64,000 bases of DNA from JACRDG01 sp963760985. Lineage in GTDB: Bacteria > Desulfobacterota > Desulfomonilia > Desulfomonilales > Desulfomonilaceae. The stretch spans positions 310,001-374,000 of the forward strand of contig CAVXFM010000010.1 in NCBI GenBank assembly GCA_963760985.1, written 5' to 3'. The first letter of the stretch is position 1. Each line of letters begins with the position of its first letter. The notes under the pieces were generated by a model. That model searched no databases. It saw only the letters and a list, made by a program, of their open reading frames with translations, and was not told the origin of the DNA. This document shows positions 1 to 8,211 of the stretch, piece by piece. Made by a program: the position numbers and the translations under genes.

Positions 1-2135
1 TCGACGAGAATCATTCGGTCTTGCATGAGTTCACGGATGCCTTCCGGTATGCGCAGTGTAATGCTTTGGTATCCTTCAGGTTCCACGACTTGTTCACTCC
101 AGAGTTCGGTGAGGAGACGGTTTTTCAATCTGAAGCGATTCTCACGTTGCTGCGAAAAATCCGTTGCCCTGAGATCGGGCTCTGTTCCAGGGCCTTTGCC
201 AAAGATCAGATCGAGCAGGTGCCAGGTCGGTTTACCGTGAGACGCAAAATGGTTACGACATACCGCACAATACACGAGTAAATCCGACTCTGTCTCGTTG
301 ATTCGTCTTTGGATCACTTTTTCCGCAACTTCTCGGTTCGCGAAGTACATCAGGCCGCCGAATCCGCAACATTCCGTTCTGTCTCTACTCAAGTCCAGTT
401 CCGAAATTTCATAGCCGAGTGCGCGAACCAGCCTTCGCACACTCTCCTGTACGTCCGCCTCATGCCTGCTGGTACATGGATCGTGTATCGCCACGGTCCC
501 GTGAGGTCGCGGGGATGCTCCTGAAGGGATACCGGTTTGGTCCATGAGTTCCCAGAGCGACACCAGACGCGCCTCGGGCAAATGAGCCTTGAACACCGCG
601 TAGCAGGAAGAACACGCGAGGATGAGCTGGGGACTTCCCATAAGCAGCCATTGATTGCGGAATCGGTCCATTACTTGGGAAAAAGCTTCGACCTGTCCCA
701 CCCAGTCCGCGGGGGCTCCACAGCATCCCAGCATCAGTCCCACGCCCCCTTCCAGCCGGTGAGTCAAGTAGTCGTACGTTCTGGTGACGTGGTCCGGGGA
801 GGAACCCGCGAGCTGACATCCGGGGAAGAATAGATAGGCGCTCGATGCGGTTCCCGGTTGGTGGCGAGCCAGCGCTGCCTTGTCGCTATTGCTGAATGTC
901 ATATCTTCCAGCGCGAATTCGTGCGCAGAAGGAGGCATTCTTCCTTGGCTGACCATGATCGTGCGAGCTGCTTTGCACACATCGCCCATGTGGAGGCTTT
1001 CAGGACAAACCTCCTTACAGAGCCCACACAGGCTGCAAGAATTTATGAACGTATTGCCGTGTTGCTGTCCCATGACAATGGAGAGGTTGTTGTAGATGTG
1101 TCGGATGTACTTTCTGGGATAGCCTTTAAAATGAGCCAGGTAATCGCATATCTTGACGCATTCCATGCACTCGCACTGGAAACATCGGCTTGCCTCCGCA
1201 CTGGCTTCTTCCGAGGAATACCCCGCTGTCCGATCACCGGCAGGAACCCGTGGCATTGGTTTCGCGCCTTGAATATTGGTAAACAACCTCGTTTCATAGG
1301 CTCCCTCGCGCTCCCGGGACGCAGAGAGGGAAACCTTTTGAAGGAATCTGTCGATGGAGATCGTTGCTCGTCGCCCATCGGAAATGGATCGGATCGTAGA
1401 GCGGCCATCATGCCCCGAGATCGCACTTCCTCCTGCAAATACCCCCTGCATGCTTGTCTGAAAGGTGAGCGGATCAACGATGATGAGAGACGCGTCGACG
1501 ACGTCCACGGGAAAAGGGCAGGGGGTTTCTCGCCCTGTTCCCAGATAGATTGCGTCAAAATCTCTTTCCAGCGCAGGGGCAAGGTCGTTTCGATCAATTG
1601 CCGTGGCAAGACGGAATTCTACCCGCAGGCTGGCGAGTGTTTCAAAATCCTCCAGAAGGTCTGCTCTTGGCAGTAGGTCAACCGCGAAGTCCCAGAGACT
1701 CCCTCCAAGCCTGTCTGTGGCCTCGAACAGCACCACCTGGTAACCCTTCCTGTCGAGTTCGAGCGCCACGGTCAAGCCGCTCAGTCCCGCGCCCACCACA
1801 GCCACCCGTGACTCCTTCCGAGGGATACGCAGCTTCGAGGCGACCAGGGAGGATGCGCTCGTCACCACCGCGCGCTCCAACGCACGGATCGCAATAGCCT
1901 CTCCCGCGTCCCGTCGCTTGCAGGCAGACTCGCACGGATGGTCGCACACCCTGCTGATGATCCTCGGAAAGGGAACGCTCTTGACAAACACCTTCGCTGC
2001 AGCTTGAAAATCTCCACGAGCAACTGCAGCGGTCATCGCGCGGACATCCACATGCACAGGACACGTGGCAGTACACCACGGAGCCCATTCCTGAATGCAG
2101 AGGTCTTCGAGCCTTCGAAGTTCGGCCTGATCCAT
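1..2135 (-). CDS. FAD-dependent oxidoreductase fused to Fe-S and CCG (HdrB/HdrD-like) domains, partial at the window edge
   Basis: The minus frame is open from the ATG at 2135 to base 1, at least 711 codons, and the 3' end is cut off. Domains in order: an N-terminal cysteine region of the GltD/NfnB type (CTATCPVHV, then CDHPCESACKR); a dinucleotide-binding motif (VVGAGLSGLTVALELD) near residue 115; a flavoprotein body; a ferredoxin-like part (CFQCECMECVKICDY, later CSLCGLCKEVCPE); and a C-terminal CCG part (LGCCGAP, CSSCYAVF, ECCGFGG, CAVCRNHF). Known families with these parts pass electrons from NAD(P)H to Fe-S and thiol or disulfide partners. It lies downstream of mop on the same strand with a 280-base gap. 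I infer that it carries electrons to or from the aldehyde oxidoreductase. The substrate is unknown. Its far end lies outside the window. Confidence 0.85.
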   Translation of the reverse strand, partial: MDQAELRRLEDLCIQEWAPWCTATCPVHVDVRAMTAAVARGDFQAAAKVFVKSVPFPRIISRVCDHPCESACKRRDAGEAIAIRALERAVVTSASSLVASKLRIPRKESRVAVVGAGLSGLTVALELDRKGYQVVLFEATDRLGGSLWDFAVDLLPRADLLEDFETLASLRVEFRLATAIDRNDLAPALERDFDAIYLGTGRETPCPFPVDVVDASLIIVDPLTFQTSMQGVFAGGSAISGHDGRSTIRSISDGRRATISIDRFLQKVSLSASREREGAYETRLFTNIQGAKPMPRVPAGDRTAGYSSEEASAEASRCFQCECMECVKICDYLAHFKGYPRKYIRHIYNNLSIVMGQQHGNTFINSCSLCGLCKEVCPESLHMGDVCKAARTIMVSQGRMPPSAHEFALEDMTFSNSDKAALARHQPGTASSAYLFFPGCQLAGSSPDHVTRTYDYLTHRLEGGVGLMLGCCGAPADWVGQVEAFSQVMDRFRNQWLLMGSPQLILACSSCYAVFKAHLPEARLVSLWELMDQTGIPSGASPRPHGTVAIHDPCTSRHEADVQESVRRLVRALGYEISELDLSRDRTECCGFGGLMYFANREVAEKVIQRRINETESDLLVYCAVCRNHFASHGKPTWHLLDLIFGKGPGTEPDLRATDFSQQRENRFRLKNRLLTELWSEQVVEPEGYQSITLRIPEGIRELMQDRMILV

Positions 2136-2176
2136 GATGTTACTCAGAGTTCATCACCTCTACACAATCTGATGTG

Positions 2177-2283
2177 ATATTGATTCGTGCGTGCACGGAA
2201 AGCTTGACGCAAACTGCCGACAGTGGGGCCAGTCACTCCTTTGAAAGCGCATAGGCATTACTCGTCTGCACGCGAATCGGTAT
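2177..2283. repeat. Short copy of a MITE-like repeat (family A)
   Basis: This 107-base element has inverted ends (atattgattc at 2177 and gaatcggtat at 2274, 8 of 10 matched). The last 30 bases closely match the right ends of the 144-base copies at 7058-7201 and 59246-59389. It is shorter than those, probably by internal deletion, and lies just upstream of the flavoprotein start. Confidence 0.6.
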
Positions 2284-2289
2284 CAGGAG

Positions 2290-2317
2290 GTGGGCCCGCC
2301 TGCACGGCCGGGCCCAC
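2290..2317. terminator. GC-rich hairpin between mop and the flavoprotein gene
   Basis: A perfect 9-bp stem (gtgggcccg at 2290-2298, cgggcccac at 2309-2317) with a 10-base loop. A weak T-rich stretch follows on the plus strand only, so termination of the minus-strand operon here is doubtful. It could instead be an mRNA processing hairpin between two co-transcribed genes. Confidence 0.4.
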
Positions 2318-2415
2318 TTTCTTTCGCTCATCCCCCAGCTCCCTTGGCAAAGGAAGACAGGGGGATTTTCCCTATTACCGACTGAATGGAGGCATCATCC
2401 TCAATGCGTGTGAGT

Positions 2416-5139
2416 TTATTTCAATGCGTTTAATCCTGCCAGTACCTTTTCCGGCAATGCAGGCAGGGCCCTGATCCTTACGCCTGTGGCCTGATAAATC
2501 GCATTGCCCACCGCTGCGTGCGGCGAGGTCAACGGCAGCTCACCCACACCTGCCGCGCCAAAGGGGCCGTTGTCACGCGGGGTCTCCACATACATGATCT
2601 TGAAATCGTCGGGAATGTCCTTGGTGAACGGGAGACCGCAGTCCACCAGGCTGGTGTGCTTCTTCAGGTCTTCGAAGTCCTCGGACAACGCCAAGCCGAT
2701 GCCCTGGGCAACTCCGCCGTAAATCTGGCCGTCCACGACCAGCTTGTTGTTGATCTTTCCGATATCCGCGGCCACGGTGAACTTCTCTACCTGAGTCTTG
2801 CCGGTCTTCGTGTCCACTGCAACCTCAGCCAGGAACACTCCATACATGTACACCGGGAAGGGATTTCCCTGACCGTTTTCATCGCATGGCGTACACATGG
2901 ACGCAGTCCATTTTCCCGAATACTTGAGGGGGATGTTCTCCGCCTTCATTTCCTCAAAGGTGCGGAACTTGCCGTCAGATTTGCGCATCGCGTTCAGCAG
3001 CATCTCGCACCCGTTCTTGATCGCGTTGCCGGTCATCACCTGCTGACGGCTCCCACCGGAAGGCCCGCTATTGGGCACAGTTGCCGTGTCATTCATCACC
3101 AGTTTGATCTTGTCAGGTGCAATGCCCAACGGTCTCAGACCCTCATGGCATGTTCCCAGAGCGCCCATGTCTGCACCCTGCCCGTGATCCTCCCAGGCAC
3201 AGCTCAGGGTGACGCCGTCCTCGGTAAGCTCCAGCGCTACTTCCGACGAATCAGGTCCGTCAAGACCGCACCCGTAAATACCGATGGACACGCCCACACC
3301 TTTCTTTTTTTCCGGTGTAGATTCTTTCTTGGCTCTGTCAAGGGCTTCTTTGTAAAGGGGGCGGATCTTATCGATCAGCTCGGGGAGGGAGAACACTTCC
3401 GGAGTTTGTCCGGTAGGCGTCGTGTCGCCCGGCCGATAGACATTGAGGTACCGCAGTTCCAGAGGATCTTTGCCCAATTTCACGGCAAGCTCGTCCATGA
3501 GAGTTTCCGAAGCCCAGAAGCTCTGGGGCGAGCCATAAGCCCTGAACGCGGAGCCCCATGCATGATTGGTACAGACCGTCTGTCCCAGACCGCGGATGTG
3601 GGGTATGCCGTACCCTGCGCCGATGAACTGGGCTCCACGCACGGTGAGCAAGTCGCCAAACTCCGAATACGGCCCATGGTCGACGATCCAGTCGCTTTCC
3701 ATGGCAACGATCTTGCCGTCCTTATCCGCTCCATACTTGAGATCTACAAAAAACGGCGAGCGTTTGCCCGTATACGTGATGTGTTGATAGTAGTCATATC
3801 TCAAGGCCACCGCCTTGCCTGTCGCCATGGCTGCTACACCCAGAAGGGCTTCCATCGTCGGGCTGAATTTGTACCCGAATGTTCCTCCTGCCGGATTCTG
3901 CACGAGCCGCAGTTTCTCCGGTTCTGCTCCAAGACCCGCACAAATCATGGCATGGTGGAGGTGAATACCGATGCTCTTGGAATGAATCGTCAGGCTGCCC
4001 TGATCGTCAAAATAGGCAAAGCCCACGTCAGGTTCCATGGTCAAATGGGGTTGTCTTTGCAGGTAGTAGCTTCCTTCTACCACACACGCCGCGGATTTCA
4101 TCAAAGGTGCGGTGTCGTCCCCTTTGGCTCTTTTCTGTTCGTAATACACATTGGGAGTTCCCGGATGAATCTCGATCGCGTCATCAGCCATTGCCGCGGG
4201 CGCACTCATGTATGCCGGCAATTCCTCTAATGACACCTGGACCTTATCTGCCGCAGCGCGGGCATTTGCCTCGGTGTCTGCTGCCACGATCGCGATGGCG
4301 TCACCGAATTGAAACACTTTTTCATCGCAGAGGATGGGACGATCCCAACCATCGCCTTTGTTGGTCGGGAAGGTAATGAGACCCGTGATGCGGTTCTTTC
4401 CCTTCACGTCCTTGTGGGTGATCACCTGTGCGACTCCAGGCATTTTTGCGGCCTCGGCCGTGTCGATGGAGAGAATCTTTGCGTGGGAGACTTTGGCTTG
4501 CACCAAGGCGAGGTGCAAGGTCCCTGCAGGCATCTTGCAGATGACGTCCGCTCCGTAATCTATAGTTCCCGTGACCTTGGCCACTGCAGTGGGCCGAGGG
4601 AAGGACGTTCCCCAGATCTTTCCGTCCGCGGGCAGCTTGTAAGCCAGCTCTGCCGAAGTCATCTCCCCGCGAATCACTTTGGCCGCGTCCATCACCGCGT
4701 CCACGAGAGGCTTGTACCCCGTGCACCGACACGCATTTCGGTTCTTCTGGAACCAATCTCTCACCTGATCGCGCGAGGGATTGTCATTCTCGTCAAGCAG
4801 AGCCTTGGCCGAGACGATAAACCCTGGGCTGCAAAAGCCGCACTGGGCCCCACCATGGACCGTCCACGCGAGCTGGAGCGGATGCAGCTTATCAGGCGTG
4901 CCCACGCCCTCGATCGTGACAATGCTGGACCCTTCTTTGACTCTCTTCATCTTTGTCATACACGACTTGATCAGCTTGCCGTCCATGATGACCGAGCAAG
5001 CGCCGCACTGGCCCTTGGCGCACCCCACCTTGGTGCCGGTCAGGCCCAACTGCGCGCGCACGACATCCGCGAGCGAGGCTTCCGGGTCTGCCACCACGGT
5101 CTTGTTCATTCCATTGAGCGTGATATTTCTCTTGATCAT
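2416..5139 (-). CDS. mop: Molybdenum aldehyde oxidoreductase (MOP type)
   Basis: A 907-residue single-chain xanthine oxidase-family enzyme, the same length as the Desulfovibrio gigas aldehyde oxidoreductase and very like it from end to end. It oxidises aldehydes to carboxylic acids using molybdopterin cytosine dinucleotide. The N-terminal plant-type [2Fe-2S] domain has CAKGQCGAC near residue 40. The second [2Fe-2S] domain has CGFC and CRCTGY near residues 100-140. The Mo domain has GGTFGYKFSP, the AFRAYGSPQ loop and, near the C-terminus, GVGELPLTSPHAA with the catalytic glutamate. There is no FAD domain, as expected for this subfamily. A strong Shine-Dalgarno (aaggag) precedes the ATG. The MoeA-like gene lies upstream and a flavin/Fe-S fusion downstream, both on the same strand. 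Confidence 0.95.
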   Translation of the reverse strand: MIKRNITLNGMNKTVVADPEASLADVVRAQLGLTGTKVGCAKGQCGACSVIMDGKLIKSCMTKMKRVKEGSSIVTIEGVGTPDKLHPLQLAWTVHGGAQCGFCSPGFIVSAKALLDENDNPSRDQVRDWFQKNRNACRCTGYKPLVDAVMDAAKVIRGEMTSAELAYKLPADGKIWGTSFPRPTAVAKVTGTIDYGADVICKMPAGTLHLALVQAKVSHAKILSIDTAEAAKMPGVAQVITHKDVKGKNRITGLITFPTNKGDGWDRPILCDEKVFQFGDAIAIVAADTEANARAAADKVQVSLEELPAYMSAPAAMADDAIEIHPGTPNVYYEQKRAKGDDTAPLMKSAACVVEGSYYLQRQPHLTMEPDVGFAYFDDQGSLTIHSKSIGIHLHHAMICAGLGAEPEKLRLVQNPAGGTFGYKFSPTMEALLGVAAMATGKAVALRYDYYQHITYTGKRSPFFVDLKYGADKDGKIVAMESDWIVDHGPYSEFGDLLTVRGAQFIGAGYGIPHIRGLGQTVCTNHAWGSAFRAYGSPQSFWASETLMDELAVKLGKDPLELRYLNVYRPGDTTPTGQTPEVFSLPELIDKIRPLYKEALDRAKKESTPEKKKGVGVSIGIYGCGLDGPDSSEVALELTEDGVTLSCAWEDHGQGADMGALGTCHEGLRPLGIAPDKIKLVMNDTATVPNSGPSGGSRQQVMTGNAIKNGCEMLLNAMRKSDGKFRTFEEMKAENIPLKYSGKWTASMCTPCDENGQGNPFPVYMYGVFLAEVAVDTKTGKTQVEKFTVAADIGKINNKLVVDGQIYGGVAQGIGLALSEDFEDLKKHTSLVDCGLPFTKDIPDDFKIMYVETPRDNGPFGAAGVGELPLTSPHAAVGNAIYQATGVRIRALPALPEKVLAGLNALK

Positions 5140-5217
5140 TTCAGTCTCCTTTCATAGCGATGCGTTTTTCGGAGAATTCAATCCTTGATCGCACGATGCG
5201 GAACGTGATTGCCGATA

Positions 5218-5235
5218 ATCGTACCCTCGTACGAT
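5218..5235. promoter_or_regulatory. Palindrome upstream of mop
   Basis: Perfect inverted repeat atcgtac-cctc-gtacgat about 80 bases before the mop start codon. It could be an operator or a small RNA hairpin; no regulator is identified. Confidence 0.3.
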
Positions 5236-5324
5236 CCGACACGAGGTTCCTTCGGCAACACCTGGTGATGATCCAACTCATGAGTAAAGGTCTGCTGAAG
5301 CGCTCTTGAGAAGAACGATCACTC

Positions 5325-6371
5325 TCAGTGCGTTTCAGTCCATTGCCCACCTTTGCCGAACCCGCACATCGGGTATCTGCACTCCGGACACAGGCCACAG
5401 AGTCCTCCATGGCCAAGGGCAGCCACATCCTCTCGCGTCACGACGTCACCCGCGAGAATCCGCGGGACCATAAGGTCGAAGATGCTTGCCTTGTGATACA
5501 TGACGCACGCGGGCAAGCCCAGGACAGGAACCTCGCCGAGGTAAGCCAGCATGAACATGGCTCCAGGGAAGGTTGCCGCACCGTACGTCACGACTTGCCC
5601 ACCCGCTTCCCTGATCGACAAGGGCGTTTGATCGTCAGGATCCACGGACATGCCGCCGGTAACCGCGATCATTTGCGCCCCTTCCGCGAGCAGATCGTGA
5701 ATCGCGGCAACGGTCATGGAGACGCTGTCCGATACAAACACCTGCCGAATTACCTGCGATCCCAGATCCGCAAACTTGGCGCGCAGCACAGGGCCGAACC
5801 CATCCTGGATGCGGCCGTGAAAGACTTCGCTCCCGGTGGTCACTATGCCCACGTTCAGGGATGCGAAAGGTTTGACTTGTACTACCGGATAATTATCCCG
5901 GCAGAGGCTCTCCACGGACGCGATTCTTTCCGCGTCCATCATGAGAGGGATGATCCGGGTTGCGGCCACCACTCGGCCCTCGATCACCTGTTGGTTCGTG
6001 TGCAAAGTCCCCAGAGCCACATCTGGTACCTGGTTTACTCGATTCAGGGCTCGTACATGGATTTTCAGCAGTCCTGCAGAGGCCGCGACCAGGTTCACCC
6101 TCCCCTCGACAGGGTCTGAAATGGAAATGCCTGGGCCTGCCGCGGCCTGAGCGATTCTCACCGCGGCATCGTCCTCATGGATAACCCCTGGCTTCATGTT
6201 CAGGACGTAGAGATGCTCTTTACCCAAATCAAGCAAGCGCTCGATGTCGGCAGGCTGGACTACGTGCCCTTTCTTGAAGGCCCGGCCTTTGAAGCGACCC
6301 GGCTGGACCTCGGTAATGTCATGACACAAGATCATTCCCACGGCCTCGTGGACCGGTACGATCGTCCTCAT
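5325..6371 (-). CDS. Molybdopterin-binding protein, MoeA/MobA-like, with Cys-rich tail
   Basis: 348 residues. The middle and C-terminal parts carry the MoaB/MogA/MoeA-type molybdopterin-binding fold (VGIVTTGSEVFHGRIQDGFG, then AVTGGMSVDPDDQTP and a GLPACVMYH segment). The N-terminal part resembles the MoeA start (VPVHEAVGMILCHDI) but is shorter than in full MoeA. The last 35 residues hold a cysteine-rich tail (CGLCPECRYPMCGFG), not typical of MoeA and perhaps binding a metal. It lies directly upstream of mop on the same strand with 185 bases between them. I infer a role in inserting or sorting the molybdenum cofactor for the aldehyde oxidoreductase. An aggggt Shine-Dalgarno supports the ATG at 6371. 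Confidence 0.85.
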   Translation of the reverse strand: MRTIVPVHEAVGMILCHDITEVQPGRFKGRAFKKGHVVQPADIERLLDLGKEHLYVLNMKPGVIHEDDAAVRIAQAAAGPGISISDPVEGRVNLVAASAGLLKIHVRALNRVNQVPDVALGTLHTNQQVIEGRVVAATRIIPLMMDAERIASVESLCRDNYPVVQVKPFASLNVGIVTTGSEVFHGRIQDGFGPVLRAKFADLGSQVIRQVFVSDSVSMTVAAIHDLLAEGAQMIAVTGGMSVDPDDQTPLSIREAGGQVVTYGAATFPGAMFMLAYLGEVPVLGLPACVMYHKASIFDLMVPRILAGDVVTREDVAALGHGGLCGLCPECRYPMCGFGKGGQWTETH

Positions 6372-7057
6372 TACAACCCCTAACCTTTGCTCTTCGATTC
6401 CGTAGATTGTCGTTCACGATCTTCTGGCAACTGTGTGCCCAAGGCCTCACGGAGGATTCTTCGGAACACATCATCCCGGGGTGCCTGCCAAAAGCCTTGG
6501 GAGCCTCTCGCTGAAACACGGCACGTGAAACACCGGTGTTACCCAGTGTCCCCTGCAAGGATATCGGTTGCACAAAGAGGCTCCAAAGAGCCTGACACAC
6601 CAGGTCACCTTCTTCGGGCCTTCTATGAAACATCGAGCGCAATGACCCCATGGTGCGACGTTTTCAGGAAAGTCCCGCGGGAAGCGGGATCGCGCAACTG
6701 CCTCCTCGAATTTGACCACTACTGCCCGCGCTGATTGCGTGAGCTCCGTCCCGAAGATTGGCTTGTCTCCGAGACTTGCCGAAGATTCCGTACGATAGTG
6801 AGCGTTGGCACGAGTCTCCAAAGACCCGGCCGATTGGGTTGGACTAAATGAAGAGAACCACTGAGGAACATTTCTGAGCCTAGCCTTTGCTGTTGCCTAT
6901 GTCAAGATTTTTCTATGTCAGTGGAGACATATCTGTCTCGTGTGACACAATCTTGAGCAAACTACTCTCCAAACCACCCCTCATTCACCACCGGGCAGAA
7001 GAATTGCCACGCGTCAGGGATCGATGAGAGGTGCCGGACTTATCCAAAAAACCTCTT
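6372..7057. other. Intergenic stretch, no gene seen
   Basis: Small open frames occur on both strands, but they lack family features, consistent codon use and convincing ribosome sites. No tRNA-like T-loop motif or riboswitch core was seen. It probably holds the promoter of the molybdopterin-protein/mop operon at its left end. Confidence 0.4.
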
Positions 7058-7201
7058 ATATCGATTCGCTTTTGAATTTACCCTTGGTGCGGGCTGCAGA
7101 ATGGGGATCTCTTTCGTGACAAACGACGCAAAGCTTTCCCCTCACTTCGCTCATGAGATCCCCAGCCCTACGGTCTTACTCGTCTGCACGAGAATCGATA
7201 T
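7058..7201. repeat. MITE-like repeat, full copy (family A)
   Basis: This 144-base element is bounded by perfect 10-bp terminal inverted repeats (atatcgattc at 7058-7067, gaatcgatat at 7192-7201). Aligned in reverse with 59246-59389 it has the same length, and many blocks are shared, including cttactcgt near the right end and a central tcacttcgctc. No coding capacity. No clear target duplication is visible. Confidence 0.7.
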
Positions 7202-7202
7202 G

Positions 7203-7251
7203 CGTTTCCTCGACTATTCCCACGTTTGTTCAAGTGGGGGCTGAGGAAACG
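7203..7251. other. Nested stem-loop next to the repeat
   Basis: Outer arms cgtttcctc (7203-7211) and gaggaaacg (7243-7251), inner arms cccac and gtggg. It lies about 110 bases beyond the end of the CBS-ACT gene on the minus strand, so it may act as a processing or termination hairpin. There is no T-run on the minus side. Confidence 0.3.
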
Positions 7252-7363
7252 GGCTGGGACAATGCCGCTCGGGACCGCTTGACCCCGAAGCCATTCTGAG
7301 AATCAGCACCAGGCTCACTGGACCCCGCGGCTATCCATGCATTCCGGGTCTCTCGGATGCAGT

Positions 7364-8047
7364 TCACTCCTGGTAGATTTCGCGCTTGTTTTCCCGGTGA
7401 TCGACCATGTAGAGCATGGTGGCCTTTTGTTTCAGTTCCGCGACCACGGCGGGCATCTGGGAGCGGTCGATGTTGAAGGCTCGTATGTACACATTCCGAC
7501 TCCCGGGCGGAGCTCCCTCATAGGAGCTGAGAATGCTGGCCGTACGTCCTCCGTGGCCGCGGATCACTTCCACCAGCTCCTTGACTGCGCCTAGCGTGTC
7601 TTTCACATGGAACGCGAACTGCACGCCTCTTTTCTCCGGTCCGGTGAGAGAGATGAGCACGCGGAAGATATGATCCCGAGTGATGATTCCGGCAACCCGG
7701 CCCTTGCGGTCGACTACGGGCGCACCGGATATCCCTCTGCTCAGAAGGACCTGGGCCGCCTCTTCCACGGTGTGGTCCATGGGAACGGTTACCGGGTCTC
7801 TGGTCATGATGTCCCGGATCTTGGTTTTGTACGTGAGGTACAGGAGATCCTGAACGTCCAGTGGGACCGCACTGGAAGCCGAAGCCTTCTTTATGTCGCC
7901 GTCGCTTATCACCCCAACGAGCTGACCATCCTTCATGACCGGCAACAGACGACTGCTGCGCTCCTTCATGAGATTGATGGCCTGTTGGAGCGAATCATCC
8001 GCGTCCACCGCGATCACGTCTTTGCTCATCCATTTTCTCACCAGCAT
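7364..8047 (-). CDS. CBS-pair protein with C-terminal ACT-like domain (AcuB-like)
   Basis: 227 residues. Two CBS motifs span residues 1-135 (VRKWMSKDVIAVDADDSLQQA and IRDIMTRDPVTVPMDHTVEEA). CBS pairs usually sense adenosine nucleotides. The last 80 residues fit an ACT-type regulatory fold (VQFAFHVKDTLGAVKELVEVIRG compares with ACT starts). The architecture is that of AcuB-type proteins, whose role is poorly defined. An aaggag ribosome site lies 6 bases before the ATG. The gene is 165 bases downstream of the radical SAM gene and may be the last gene of that run. Ligand and target are unknown. Confidence 0.85.
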   Translation of the reverse strand: MLVRKWMSKDVIAVDADDSLQQAINLMKERSSRLLPVMKDGQLVGVISDGDIKKASASSAVPLDVQDLLYLTYKTKIRDIMTRDPVTVPMDHTVEEAAQVLLSRGISGAPVVDRKGRVAGIITRDHIFRVLISLTGPEKRGVQFAFHVKDTLGAVKELVEVIRGHGGRTASILSSYEGAPPGSRNVYIRAFNIDRSQMPAVVAELKQKATMLYMVDHRENKREIYQE

Positions 8048-8211
8048 GTGTGGCTCCTTGATCGGACACGCCCGAAGCGAACTCCTGCATCCGATCCGAT
8101 TCCGAAGAAAGCGGATGCCTCACGAGTCCGAAACGACGAATCCCTTGATATTGTGAAGGTCATTGAAAATTTCCGTGTCAGCAAGCCCGAAAGAATTAAG
8201 TCAGGCCCTTG

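Noticed and set aside
858..1676. 272-codon plus-strand frame, and several minus-strand frames, in the first 2 kb
   Set aside because: The true minus-strand frame is continuous from 2135 to base 1 and encodes a recognisable flavin/Fe-S protein.
2518..4230. 570-codon open frame on the plus strand inside mop
   Set aside because: Antisense shadow of the clearly recognised aldehyde oxidoreductase; no family resemblance.
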